Source: Zygnema cylindricum | Taxonomy: Eukaryota; Streptophyta; Zygnematophyceae; Zygnematales; Zygnemataceae | Assembly (NCBI GenBank): GCA_037447655.1 | Contig: JBBHKE010002142.1 | Coordinates: forward strand, 13,658-63,692 | Direction of reading: 5' to 3' | Length of the DNA stretch: 50,035 nt | In this document: piece by piece, positions 1-12,345 of the stretch | Position numbering within the stretch: position 1 is the first letter of the stretch | Layout of the letters: each line of letters opens with the position of its first letter | The notes under the pieces: model-generated | Told to the model about the DNA's origin: nothing | Database searches by the model: none | Seen by the model: the letters and a program-made list of their open reading frames with translations, nothing else | Position numbers and translations under genes: made by a program

Positions 1-744
1 GGTTGAGGTAAAAACCATGAAGAGGGTTTGACTGAGCAGAAGGTACCGGAAGCACGCCTCGGAGGTTGGTCTAAGAGATCGCACGCCGGAGCGTGGCGGT
101 TCTGAACGGTGCACCGCAAACAAGCACGGTAACAACTCGGCCGGCATGTCTTCGACTGCTAACTCCTCCCCCTCCGCGGCCGACACCGCTCGTTACGAGG
201 GCGCCGAGGCGGCCGCGGTTGACAGTGTAGCAGAGAGCATCCTTGTTGTTAGTAGTGAGGTTATCATTCTGCCGAGAGACGATGTGACAGTTGGCGCCGG
301 CGGAGCCGCGGGAGCATTGCTCGCCACAGCCGGCGCCTCCCCCTCCTCAATCGTCAGCTACTGTACGGCCGGCTCAACAATGGCACGAACAAACGCCACG
401 TGGCAAGTCTTGGCGGTGCGAGGCCGCACGCTAGAGAATCTGGTTGGAGGCTCCGCACGAAGGCCATGGAAGACGAGTCAGTTTGGGAGAAGTACCAAAA
501 ATGGAGTTGGACACGTGTGACAAAGGTCCAACGGTTGTAGGGCTTGCGCCATTACAGAGGAACATAAAAGGGAGAAGTGGCGATGAGAGTGGCGGAAAGA
601 CAAGAGGAATGATGAAAACGATGGGAGGGATGAAACATAAATTCAAAATCTGGCACTTTCAAGAGCTTTCAAATACTGGGGAAGTGAGACGTGTTGTGTA
701 TCGAAAGCCTTTGGCGATATAGTTGTGCCACGAAACTGTGCAAC
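1..744. other. GC-rich stretch, no recognised gene
   Basis: The first 0.5 kb is clearly more GC-rich than the AT-rich DNA after it. The longest open frame (146-520, plus, 124 codons) is rich in Ala, Ser, Gly and Val, shows no motif I recognise and overlaps open frames on both strands. It could be an exon edge, a CpG-rich promoter or an old repeat. An AT-poor CATAAAAGGG at about 563-572 resembles a TATA region but nothing downstream supports a transcript. I make no functional call. Confidence 0.2.
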
Positions 745-935
745 GGTACACCGCGACTCGTTAATAGTGTCAAAGTTTAAATAGTGTTGAAGAAAATTTA
801 CTGTAGTTGATGCTAATTAATAATTTGATTTTTTTCAAAAAAAATGTGTATTCTAATTTCGGCGTTAATGCTAATTTGGGAACAGCAAAAATGGGATATT
901 CGCCGTACAATTATTTACATTAATATATGTATATT
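745..935 (+). repeat. Half copy of the GTAC-core foldback repeat
   Basis: It opens with GTACACCGCGACTCGTTAATAG, a variant of the arm found in the three fuller copies at about 1.3, 2.26 and 3.55 kb. It continues through a run with GCTAATT, TTTTTTTCAAAAAAA and TTCTAATTTCGGCGTT. The same run recurs in reverse complement at 40,385-40,573 with roughly 90% identity by eye. Only one arm is present; nothing matching the opposite arm lies to the left. No coding capacity. Confidence 0.6.
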
Positions 936-1189
936 TACAAAATATAAGAAATCGTACGCCGTTGCGAATTTAATATATTCGTACATGCCATACTAATTTA
1001 TGTGTTGGACTAATCCCGTTTTTTTAGCGCACGTTCCTATGCGTGCGCGTCTGATTTAATTCACTTTTGTAAATTTTCACTTGAAAAGGTATATTTATGT
1101 ATGGTCTGACATCGACCGTACATCACATTATTTAGATTTTATTGTACTTTCGGGCTTTACGCTATTTTGTACGGTACCTTAATTAACGT

Positions 1190-1405
1190 CAAGGAAAAAT
1201 TAAAATCATGTATTCTATTTGAAAAAAAAATCAAAATTTTAAGAACCCAAACTAAAGTTATTGACACTAATAACAATTCACGGTGTACAGTACGGTACAG
1301 TACACCGCCAATCGCTATTAGAGTAAACAACGCTAATTCGGTGCCCTTTTTTCAAAAAAAAAAACCTGAAACACAATTCATAATTCTATTTTTTCCATTA
1401 TGCTA
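1190..1405. repeat. GTAC-core foldback repeat, copy 1
   Basis: Two inverted arms meet at a core made of GTAC repeats (about 1284-1304). The left arm reads CTAATAACAATTCACGGTGTAC and the right arm GTACACCGCCAATCGCTATTAG. Outside these, both flanks carry A/T runs and a TTCTATTTGA-type motif in opposite orientation, so the whole unit can fold back on itself. This looks like a foldback-type MITE. No ORF. Outer limits are approximate. Confidence 0.55.
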
Positions 1406-1681
1406 ATTAGGTTTTTTTTTCAGTTAGCATTATAATGGAAATACAATGCGATGGAAATAATGTGGCTTACGAACAGGGTATCTCCGTACGAAATGGTACT
1501 TTTTGAATTACAAAGGCATAAAAAGACACTCACCATTATTGCGCACACATGTGAATGTGCACTGAAAGAAAGAGACGCAAAATCGTCGACAAAAATCACG
1601 TTCTCATATGTTTGTCCGTCAACCGTGTGAACAGCGCGTCGGCGTACAAATTGTGAGATTTTTTATGGGTACACATATTAC

Positions 1682-2075
1682 TAGTGTTGGGTATCGAGTA
1701 AATTCATATCGCGATAATTTCGATATTCGATATATCGAATATCGATCGAGCAGACTCCTCGATATATCGTATCGGGACCAACATAATTTATCGCGATATA
1801 TATCGCAAAAAATGGGTGTCCGTACAGATAAAGTACAAAAAATCGTACGGAAAGTTGTACGAAAAATCATACGGAATATCGTACAGAACGTCCCTTCTAT
1901 GAGGCGCCACCTAAGGGGAAGGGGTGGCTTGAGAAAAAAATCGGGTAGAAAATAAAAATCGCATAAACATCTAGATATTTAGCTTATAGGTACATGGATT
2001 CGATATATTGATTGTCGGATACTTGAAATTCGATTATATCAAATATCGACAACAGGTCCTCGATACCCAACACTA
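1682..2075. mobile_element. hAT-type MITE, 394 bp, with perfect TIRs and 8-bp TSD
   Basis: The element starts TAGTGTTGGGTATCGAG and ends with its exact reverse complement, giving perfect 17-bp terminal inverted repeats. It is bordered by an exact 8-bp direct repeat CATATTAC (1674-1681 and 2076-2083). The TAGTGTTGGG terminus and 8-bp duplication are hallmarks of the hAT superfamily. The interior has no transposase frame. It carries many TATCG/CGATA motifs and a perfect 24-bp palindrome at 1721-1744, plausible transposase-binding subterminal repeats. It must have been moved by an hAT transposase encoded elsewhere. Confidence 0.9.
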
Positions 2076-2154
2076 CATATTACAGTAGACATCGAAAGGG
2101 CGGGTATTTATTATTCAGAACAAACCAAATTACAGTTAGGGATTAATTAGTATA

Positions 2155-2345
2155 TATATATTTTTTTCAAAAAAAAAAATTCCCGATTAGTGTTAATAAC
2201 ACTAATTTTTTTTTTACGCTATTTATTCCATTACTCTAATAGCGATTGAGTGTGTACTGTACAGTACACCGTGAATCGCTATTAGCGTTCATGGCTCTAA
2301 TTGAGGTACCCTATTTTTTTCGTCAAATTCTCAAATAGAATTGGG
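2155..2345. repeat. GTAC-core foldback repeat, copy 2
   Basis: This has the same arms as copy 1, here almost symmetrical around TGTACTGTACAGTACA (2253-2268): CTAATAGCGATTGAGTGTGTAC to the left and GTACACCGTGAATCGCTATTAG to the right. A second small near-palindrome (GATTAGTGTTAATAACACTAAT) lies just upstream at about 2188-2209. Outward flanks repeat the GCTCTAATTGAGGTACCC/poly-T/CAAATAGAATT pattern of the other copies. Non-coding. Confidence 0.55.
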
Positions 2346-2528
2346 GTAACGTTTCATCAAGCGAAAAGTGGGGAAGTTTACAGGAATCCGCGACTCTCGG
2401 TACTAAATCGTACCGCCTATTTTGTTTTTATTCAAAAAACTACAATACAAAGGATCTTGTCAATTCTCTCCTAAGGTCTTAGAGGTAGTATTGATTGTTG
2501 GATGTTCATCTACGACGAGTTCGCTTCA

Positions 2529-2589
2529 TTTTTTTTTGTAACTGACAACCCACCTTGATGAGGTGGGTTGGCATATACAAAAAAAAAAA
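2529..2589. repeat. Long hairpin with CAACCCACC stem
   Basis: A 9-bp perfect stem (CAACCCACC / GGTGGGTTG) closes a 7-nt loop. After a short mismatched region it is extended by a T-run followed by GTA on the left and TAC followed by an A-run on the right. The total foldback is about 60 bp. It may be a small MITE or an RNA hairpin. No function can be assigned. Confidence 0.5.
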
Positions 2590-3070
2590 TCGTGACACAC
2601 TAGAAGATTAAGCTACGTGTCATGATGTAAAACCAATGAAAAATCTTAAGATTTGCACATGACACGCGCTTTCCAAAATACCACCGAAAATAAAAACGAA
2701 ATTTTGTAACATTCCTTCGACACGCTATTTTCGGTAATTTTTGTTCGTCACACTATTTCTCTCAAAGAACTTTCGTTATGTTCGAAAATACAAACCTTAA
2801 AAAATGAGTTGGCGTACAGACTGGCGTCTGCAAAAAGTACAAACATTCTTTCGCATGATGATTTTGTACGCAGGTACATGGTACGCAAGTGAAGATTTGA
2901 ATTTAAGTTTGTCGGTGCTAAAAAATCTGAAAGATATTCACCATCGGATTGTAGCTTGCTTGGCACCAGTCAATTTAGAACACGTGATTTACAAACTCTT
3001 CGTGATGGAACATCGACTCAATCGACCCGGTTTGTAGAGTTGGCCGTACGATTACAGGAACATCTGATGG

Positions 3071-3093
3071 AACTTCACCCTAAGGGTGAAGTT
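3071..3093. repeat. 23-bp near-perfect palindrome
   Basis: AACTTCACCCT and AGGGTGAAGTT form 11-bp arms separated by one base. It is non-coding and of unknown role. Confidence 0.5.
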
Positions 3094-3429
3094 TTATCAT
3101 TGTAAATGATCCTAAACGTTATTTGAGGTACCACACTTACTATGTTTAATAACTCTAATACAGTGACGTTTTAAATAGTGTGGTGTACGTTATGTCAGAT
3201 TCGTACTATTTTGTAATTTTTAAGTAAAAAAATACAGAAAAAATATTTACGCTGTCGCGCGCATATGTAAACGTGCTCTGAAGAAACGATGAAATGGGGT
3301 CGGCAATGAAATGGTGTACGATTTGACCAATTTCGTACATGCATATATTTTAAACTGAAGATATTATGCGCCGACAATTATTAGAAATCAGTTTACAAAT
3401 TAGAATTAATGATAAATTAGAATAAGTAT

Positions 3430-3672
3430 TTCTTTGGAAAAAAATGAAATTCCCAATTAGCATAAATAACGTTAATTGTTTCCTTACGCTAATAGCGATT
3501 CACGGTGTATTGTGCGAGTGTGCAGTACTGCGGTGTTTACAGTACTATTAAGTACGAAAATGAGTCCGGACAAAGAGTAAGGTACAGTACTATACACTGC
3601 CAATCGATATTAGCGTTGTGTACGCTAATTACGTCCCGCTTTTTTTTATTTTTTATTCTCAAATAGAATTAT
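3430..3672. repeat. GTAC-core foldback repeat, copy 3, with 80-bp centre
   Basis: Arms ACGCTAATAGCGATTCACGG (3486-3505) and TACACTGCCAATCGATATTAG (3593-3613) are the same as in copies 1 and 2. Here they are separated by about 80 bp rather than meeting directly. The right flank (GCTAATTACG, poly-T, CTCAAATAGAATT) matches the other copies and then runs straight into the satellite array. Copies 1 and 2 could be internally deleted versions of this form. Confidence 0.55.
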
Positions 3673-6600
3673 CCACACTATTTAAAAAAACCCTAATTAT
3701 GTTTCTAACACAAATTTGAGTTTGTGCTAACAAAGATATTTGTAATAAACAACGTTTATTGTTCGCAGTCACAAAAAGAGGTAAAGTAAACTCCGTACCA
3801 TGTTTGTGACAGAAGTTTGTGTTTGCGCTAACAACAATAGAGGTAACAAACACATTCTATTGTTAACGCTCAAAAAAATAGTAAGAAAAACCCTAAACCA
3901 TGTTTATAACACAAATTTGAGTTAGCACTAAAAAAGATATTTGTAACAAACAATGTTTATTGTTCGCGGTCACAAAAAGAGGTAAAAAAAACTCCTAACT
4001 ATGTTTATAACACAAGTTTGTGTTTGCGCTAACAACATCAGTGTAAACAAACACATTCTATTGTTAACGCTCACAAAAATAGTTAAAAAAAACCCTAAAC
4101 CATGTTTCTAACTTAAATTTGAGTTTGTGCTAACAAAGATATTTATAACAAATAACGTTTATAGTTCGCGATCACAAAATGAGGTAAAATAAACTCTAAA
4201 CCATGTTTGACACACAAGTTTGTGTTTGGGCTAACAACAATAGTGGTAACAAACACTTTATATAGTTAACGCTCACAAAAATAGTTAAAAAAACTCTAAA
4301 CCATATTTATAACACAAGTTTGAGTTTGTGCTAACAAAGATTTTTGTAACAAACAACGTTTATTGTTCGTGGTCACAAAAAGGGGTAAAATAAACTCCGA
4401 ACCAAGTTTGTAACACAAATTTTTGTTTGGGCTAACAAGAATAGTGTTAACAAACACATTAGATTATTAACGCTCAAAAAAATAGTTAAAAAAAACCCAA
4501 AACCATGTTTATAACACAAATTTGAGTTTGCGTTAACAAAGATATTTGTAACAAACAACATTTTTTGTAACTGATCACAAAAAGAGGTAAAATAAACTCT
4601 GAACTATGTTTATAACACAAGTTTGTTTTTGTGCTAACAACATCAATGTAAACAAACACATTCTATTGTTAACGTTCAAAAAAATAGTTAAAAAAAACCC
4701 TAAACCATGTTTATATTACAAACGTGAGTTTGGGCTAGCAAAGATATTTGTAACAAACAACGTTTATTGTTCGTGATCACAAAAAGAGGAAAAACAAACT
4801 CCAAACTATGTTTATAACACAAGTTTGGTTTTGCGCTAACAACAATAGTGAAAACAAACACTTTATATTGTTAACGCTCACAAAAATAGTTAAAAAAAAC
4901 CCTAAACCATGTTTCTAACACAAATTTGAGTTTGCGGTAACAAAGATATTTGTAACAAACAACATTTTTTGTAACTGATCACAAAAAGGGGTAAAATAAA
5001 CTCCGAACTATGTTTATAACACAAGTTTGTTTTTGTGCTAACAACAATAGTGAAAACAAACACTTTATATTGTTAACACTCACAAAAATAGTTAAAAAAA
5101 TCCTAAACTATGTTTCTAACACAAATTTGAGTTTGCGCTAACAAAGATATTTGTAACAAACGACGTTTATTGTTCGCGATCACAAAAAGAGGTAAAATAA
5201 ACTTCGAACTATGTTTATAACACAAGTTTGGTTTTGCGCTAACAACAATAGTGATAACAAACACTTTGTATTGTTAACGCTCACAAAAATAGTTAAAAAA
5301 AACCCTAAACCATGTTTCTAACACAAATTTGAGTTTGCGGTAACAAAGATATTTTGTAACAAACAACATTTTTTGTTTTGGTCACATTAAGAGGTAAAAT
5401 AAACTCCAAACCATGTTTATAACACAAGTTTCTGATTGCGCTAACAACATCGGTGGTAACAAACACATTGTATTGTTTACGCTCAAAGAAATTGTTAAAC
5501 AAAACCCTTATCCATGTTTATAACACAAATTTGAGTTTGCGCTAACAAAGATATTTGTAACAAACAACGTTTATTGTTCGCGGTCACAAAAAGAGGTAAA
5601 ATAAACTTCGAACTATGTTTATAACACAAGTTTGTTTTGTGCTAACAACAATAGTGACAACAAACACTTTATATTGTTAACATTCACAAAAAGAGTTAAA
5701 AAAACCCTAAACTATGTTTATAACACAAGTTTGTGTTTGCAGTAGCAACAATAGTGGTAACAAACACTTTATATTGTTAACGCTCACAAAAATAGTTAAA
5801 AAAAACCCTGTACCATGTTTCTAACTTAAATTTGAGTTTGTGCTTACAAAGATATTTATAACAAATAACGTTTATAGTTCTCGGTCACAAAAAGAGGTAA
5901 AATAAACTCCGAACCATGTTTGAACCACAAGTTTGTGTTTGGGCAAACAACAATAGTGGTAACAAACACTTTATATTTTTAACGCTCACAAAAATAGTTA
6001 AAAAAACCCTAAACCATGTTTCTAACACAAAATTGAGTTTGCGCTAACAAAGATATTTGTAACAAACAACAATATTTGTAAGAAGCAATGTTTATTGTTG
6101 TGGTCACAAAAAGAGGTAAAATAAACTTCGAACTATGTTTATAACACAAGTTCTTTTTGCGCTAACAACAATAGTCGTAACAAACACTTTATATTGTTAA
6201 CGCTCACAAAAATAGTTAAACAAAACCCTGAACCATGTTTCTACCACAAATTTGAGCTTGCACTAACAAAGATATTAGTAAAAAGCAACGTTTATTATTC
6301 GCGGTCACAAAAACAAGTAAAATAAACTTCGAACCATGTTTATAACACAAGTTTGTGTTTGCGCTAACAAAAATAGTGGTAACGAACACTTTATATTGTT
6401 AACACTCACAAAAATAGTTAAAAAAATCCTAAACCATATTTATAACACAAATTTGAGTTTGCGCTAACAAAGATTCTTGTAACAAACAACGTTTATTGTT
6501 CGTGGTCACAAAAAGGGGTAAAATATACTCCGAACCATGTTTGTAACACAAGTTTGTGTTTGGGCTAACAAGAATAGTGATAACAAACACTTTATATTAT

Positions 6601-9600
6601 TAACTCTCACAAAAATAGTTAAAAAAAAACCCTAAATCATGTTTCTATCTTAAATTTGAGTTTGTGCTAACAAAGATATTTATAACAAATAACGTTTATA
6701 GTTCGCGATCACAAAATGAGGTAAAATAAACTATAAACCATGTTTGAAACACAAGTTTGTGTTTGGGCTAACAGCAATAGTGGTAACAAACACTTTATAT
6801 AGTTAACGCTCACAAAAATAGTTAAAAAAACTCTAAACCATATTTATAACACAAATTTGAGTTTGTGCTAACAAAGATATTTGTAACAAACAACGTTTAT
6901 TGTTCGTGGTCACAAAAAGAGTTAAAATAAACTCCTAACTATGTTTTTAACACAAGTTTGTGTTTGCGCTAGCAACAATAGTGGTAACAAACACTATATA
7001 TTGTTAACGCTCACAAAAATATTAAAAAAAAACCCTAAACCATGTTTCTAACTTAAATTTGAGTTTGTGCTAACAAAGATATTTATAACAAACAACGTTT
7101 ATTGTTCGCGGTCACAAAATGAGTCAAAATAAACTCCGAACAATGTTTGAAACACAAGTTTGTGTTTGGGCTAACAACAATAGTGGTATCAAACACTTTA
7201 TATTTTTAAAGCTCACAAAAATAGTTAAAAAAAACCCTAAACCATGTTTCTAACACAAATTTGAGTTTGTGCTAACAAAGATATTTTGTAACAAACAACA
7301 TTTTTTTTTCTTGGTCACAAAAAGAGGTAAAATAAACTCCAAACCGTGTTTGTAACACAAGTTTGTGTTTGTGCTAACAACATCAGTGTAAACAAACACT
7401 TTATATTGTTAACAATCACAAAAATTGTTAAAAAAATCCTAAACCTTGTTTCTAACACAAATTTGAGTTTGCGCTAACAAAGATATTTGTAACAAACAAC
7501 GTTTATTGTTCGCGGTCACAAAAAGAGGTAAAATAAACTTCGAACTATGTTTATAACACAAGTTTGTTTTGTGCTGACAACAATAGTGATAACAAACACT
7601 TTATATTGTTAACACTCACAAAAAGAGTTAAAAAAACCCTAAACTATGTTTATAACACAAGTTTGTGTTTGCGGTAGCAACAATAGTGGTAACAAACACT
7701 TTATATTGTTAACGCTCACAAAAATAGTTAAAAAAAACCCTGTACCATGTTTCTAACTTAAATTTGAGTTTGTGCTTACAAAGATATTTATAACAAATAA
7801 CGTTTATAGTTCTCGGTCACAAAAAGAGGTAAAATAAACTCCGAACGATGTTTGAACCACAAGTTTGTGTTTGGGCAAACAACAATAGTGGTAACAAACA
7901 CTTTATATTTTTAACGCTCACAAAAATAGTTAAAAAAACCCTAAACCATGTTTTTACCACAAATTTGAGTTTGCGCTAATAAAGATATTTGTAACAAACA
8001 ACAATATTTGTAAGAAGCAATGTTTATTGTTCGTGGTCACAAAAAGAGGTAAAATAAACTTCGAACTATGTTTATAACACAAGTTCTTTTTGCGCTAACA
8101 ACAATAGTCGTAACAAACACTTTATATTGTTAACGCTCACAAAAATAGTTAAACAAAACCCTGAACCATGTTTCTACCACAAATTTGAGTTTGCGCTAAC
8201 AAAGATATTAGTAAAAAGCAACGTTTATTATTCGCGGTCACAAAAACAAGTAAAATAAACTCCGAACCATGTTTATAACACAAGTTTGTGTTTGCGCTAA
8301 CAAAAATAGTGGTAACGAACACTTTATATTGTTAACACTCACAAAAATAGTTAAAAAAATCTTAAACCATATTTATAACACAAATTTGAGTTTGCGCTAA
8401 CAAAGATATTTGTAACAAACAACGTTTATTGTTCGTGGTCACAAAAAGGGGTAAAATATACTCCGAACCATGTTTGTAACCCAAGTTTGTGTTTGGGCTA
8501 ACAAGAATAGTGATAACAAACACTTTATATTATTAACTCTCATAAAAATAGTTAAAAAAAACCCTAAACCATGTTTCTAACTTAAATTTGAGTTTGTGCT
8601 TACAAAGATATTTATAACAAATAACGTTTATAGTTCGCGGTCACAAAATGAGTCAAAATAAAATCCGAACCATGTTTGAAACACAAGTTTGTGTTTGGGC
8701 TAACAACAATAGTCGTATCAAACACTTTATATTTTTAAAGCTCACAAAAATAGTTAAAAAAAACCCTAAACCATGTTTCTAACACAAAATTGAGTTTGCG
8801 CTAACAAAGATATTTGTAACAAACAACGACATTTGTAACAAACAATGTTTATTGTTCGCAGTCACAAAAAGAGGTAAAATAAACTTCAAACTATGTTTAT
8901 AACACAAGTTTGTTTTTGCGCTAACAACAATAGTGATAACAAACACTTTTTATTGATTAACGCACAAAAAAATAGTTAAAAAAAACCCAAAACCATGTTT
9001 ATAACACAAATTTGTGTTTGCGTTAACAAAGATATTTGTAAAAAACATCATTTTTTTTTCTTGGTCACAAAAAGAGGTAAAATAAACTCCAAACCATGTT
9101 TGTAACACAAGTTTGTGTTTGCGCTAACAACATCAGTGTAAACAAACACATTCTATTGTTAACGTTCAAAAAAATAGTTAAAAAAAACCCTAAACCATGT
9201 TTATATTACAAACTTGAGTTTGGGCTAGCAAAGATATTTGTAACAAACAACGTTTATTGTTCGTGATCACAAAAAGAGGAAAAATAAACTCCAAACTATG
9301 TTTATAACACAAGTTTGGTTTTGCGCTAACAACAATAGTGATAACAAACACTTTATATTGTTAACGCTCACAAAAATAGTTAAAAAAAACCCTAAACCAT
9401 GTTTCTAACACAAATTTGAGTTTGAGGTAACAAAGATATTTGTAACAAAAAACATTTTTTGTACGTGATCACAAAAAGAGGTAAAATAAACTCCGAACTA
9501 TGTTTATAAAACAAGTTTGTTTTTGTGCTAACAACAATAGTGAAAACAAACACTTTATAATGTTAACACTCACAAAAATAGTTAAAAAAATCCTAAACCT

Positions 9601-12345
9601 TGTTTCTAACACAGATTTGAGTTTGCGCTAACAAAGATATTTGTAACAAACAACGTTTATTGTTCGCGGTCACAAAAAGAGGTAAAATAAACTTCGAACT
9701 ATGTTTATAACACAAGTTTGGTTTTGAGCTAACAACAATAGTGATAACAAACACTTTATATTGTTAACGCTCACAAGAATAGTTAAAAAAACACCTAAAC
9801 CATGTTTCTAACACAAATTTGAGTTTGCGCTAACAAAGATATTTGTAACAAACAATGTTATTTTTTCTTCGTCACAAAAAGAGGTAAATTAAACTCCGTA
9901 CCATGTTTGTGACAGAAGTTTGTGTTAGCTCTAACAAAAATAGAGGTAACAAACACATTCTATTGTTAATGCTCAAAAAAATATAAAAAAAAACCCTAAA
10001 CCATATTTATAACACAAATTTGAGTTTGCACTAACAAAGATATTTGAAACAAACAACGTTTATTGTTCGCAGTCACAAAATGGGGTAAAATAAAATCCGA
10101 ACCATGTTTGTAACACAAGTTTGTGTTTGGGCTAACAACAATAGTGATAACAAACACATTATATTGTTATCGCTCAAAAAAATAGTTAAAAAAAACCCTA
10201 AACCATGTTTCTAACACAAATTTGAGTTTGCGCTTACAAAGATATTTGTAGCCAACAACGTTTATTGTTCGTGGTCACAAAATGAGGTAAATTAAAATCC
10301 TAACCATGTTTATAACACAAGTTTGTGTTTGCGCTAACAACAATCGTGATAATAAACACTTTATATTGTTAACTCTCACAAAAATAGTTAAAAAAAACCC
10401 TAAACCATGTTTCTAACACAAATTTGAGTTTGCACTAACAAAGATATTTGAAACAAACAACGTTTATTGTTCCCGGTCACAAAATGATGTAAAAAAACTC
10501 CCAACCATGTTTGTTACACAAGTTTGTGTTGGCGCTAACAACAATTGTGATATGAAACTCTTTATATTGTTAACGCTCCCAAAAATAGTTAAAAAAAACC
10601 CTAAACCATGTTTCTAACAAAAAATTGAGTTTGTGCTAACAAAGATATTTATATCAAACAATGTTTATTGTTCGCGGTCACAAAATGAGGTAAAATAAAA
10701 TCCAACCCATGTTTGTAACACAAGTTTGTGTTTGCACTAACAACAATAGTGGTAACAAACACTTTATATTGTTAACGCTAACAAAAATAGTTAAACAAAA
10801 CCCTGAACCATGTTTCTACCACAAATTTGAGTTTGCGCTAACAAAGATATTTATATCAAACAATGTTTATTGTCTGCGGTCACAAAAAGGGGTAAAATAA
10901 ACTCCGAACCATGTTTGTAACACAAGTTTTTGTTTGGGCTAACAACAATAGTGGTAACAAACTCATTATATTCTTAACGCTCAAAAAAATAGTTAAAAAA
11001 AACCCAAGATTATGTTTATAACACAAATTTGAGTTTGCGCTAGCAAAGATATTTGTAACAAACAACGTTTATTGATCGTGGTCACAATAAGAGTTAAAAT
11101 AAACTCAAAACCATATTTGCAACACAAATTGTGTTTGCGCTAACAAGAATAGTGGTAACAAACACATTATATTGTTAACACTCACAAAAATAGTTAAACA
11201 AAACCCTTAACCATGTTTCTACCACAAATTTGTGTTTGCACTAACAAAGATATTTGTAAATATAACGTTTATTTTTTGCGGTCACAAAAAGAAGTAAAAT
11301 AAACTCCGAACTATGTTTATAACACAAGTTGTGTTTGCGCTAACAAAAATAGTGGTAACAAACACATTCTATTGTTAAAAATCAAAAAAATAGATAAAAA
11401 AAACCGTAAACCATGTGTCATACACAAATTTGAGTTTGTGCTAACAAAGATATTTATAACAAATAACGTTTATAGTTCGCGGTCACAAAATGAGTTAAAA
11501 TAAACTCCGAACCATGTTTGAAACACAAGTTTGTGTTTGGGCTAACAACAATAGTGGTAACAAACACTTTATATTGTTAACGCTCACAAAAATAGTTAAA
11601 AAAAACCCTAAACCATGTTTCTAACACAAAATTGAGTTTGCGCTAACAAAGATATTTGTAACAAACAACGATATTTGTAACTAACAATGTTTATTGTTCG
11701 CGGTCACAAAAAGAGGTAAAATAAACTTCAAACTATTTTTATAACACAAGTTTGTTTTTTCTCTAACAACAATAGTCGTAACAAACATTTTATATTGTTA
11801 ACGCTCACAAAAATAGTTAAACAAAACCGTGAACCATGTTTCTACCACAAATTTGAGTTTGCGCTAACAAAGATATTTGTAAAAAGCAACGTTTATTATT
11901 CGCGATCACAAAAAGAAGTAAAATATACTCCGAACCATGTTTATAACACAAATTTGTGTTTGCGCTAACAAAAATAGTGGTAACGAACACTTTATATTGT
12001 TAACACTCACAAAAATATTTAAAAAAATCCTAAACCATATTTATAACACAAATTTGAGTTTGCGCTATCAAAGACATTTGAAACAAACAACGTTTATTGT
12101 TCCTGGTCACAAAAACGGGTAAAATAAACTCCGAACCATGTCTGTAACACAAGTTTGTGTTTGGGCTAACAAGAATAGTGTTAACAAACACATTATATTG
12201 TTAACGCTCAAAAAAATAGTTAAGAAAAACCCTAAACCATGCTTATAACACAAATTTTAGTTTGGGCTAACAAATATATTTTTAACAAACAACGTTTATT
12301 GTTCGTGATCACAAAAAGAGTTAAAATAAACTCCGAACTATGTTT
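3673..12345. repeat. Dimeric satellite array, left block
   Basis: About 8.7 kb of head-to-tail repeats. Two related monomers alternate, each about 101 bp (for example 5111-5211 and 5212-5312). The A type starts ATGTTTCTAACACAAATTTG and contains AACAAACAACGTTTATTG. The B type starts ATGTTTATAACACAAGTTTG and contains ATTGTTAACGCTCAC. The A+B dimer of about 202 bp recurs about 43 times with scattered substitutions and a few small insertions. The short minus-strand ORFs inside are by-products of the repeat. Composition is strongly AT-rich. Chromosomal location (for example pericentromeric) is inference only. Confidence 0.93.
5540..8730. repeat. Internal segmental duplication in the satellite, offset 1,932 bp
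   Basis: A block of at least 1.1 kb starting near 5.54 kb is repeated 1,932 bp further on, near 7.47 kb. The two share rare variants: an insertion AATATTTGTAAGAAGC at 6071 and 8003, a shortened ACAAGTTCTTTTTGCG, and CCCTGTACCATG. Variants shared at one fixed offset show duplication of a multi-monomer block and not independent mutation. A second shared-variant pair lies at about 4.44-5.3 kb and 8.94-9.78 kb (offset about 4.49 kb). Confidence 0.7.

Larger units (their letters stand above)
2346..3429. other. AT-rich intergenic DNA
   Basis: No recognisable gene. The open frames here (for example 2804-3037, plus, 77 codons) overlap frames on the other strand, lack motifs and look like chance. The stretch contains two strong hairpins, listed separately, and sits between two foldback repeats. 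Confidence 0.4.

Noticed and set aside
2804-3037. 77-codon plus-strand ORF as a gene
   Set aside because: An overlapping minus-strand frame of similar length exists, there is no recognisable domain, and it lies in repeat-rich AT DNA.
3659-12122. Many 60-65-codon ORFs beginning Met-Phe-Val-Thr on both strands
   Set aside because: They recur once per satellite dimer and reflect the repeat sequence. No start context, no conservation beyond the repeat itself.
3673-12345. CRISPR-like array
   Set aside because: Units are contiguous tandem monomers with no unique spacers, in an evidently eukaryotic retrotransposon setting.
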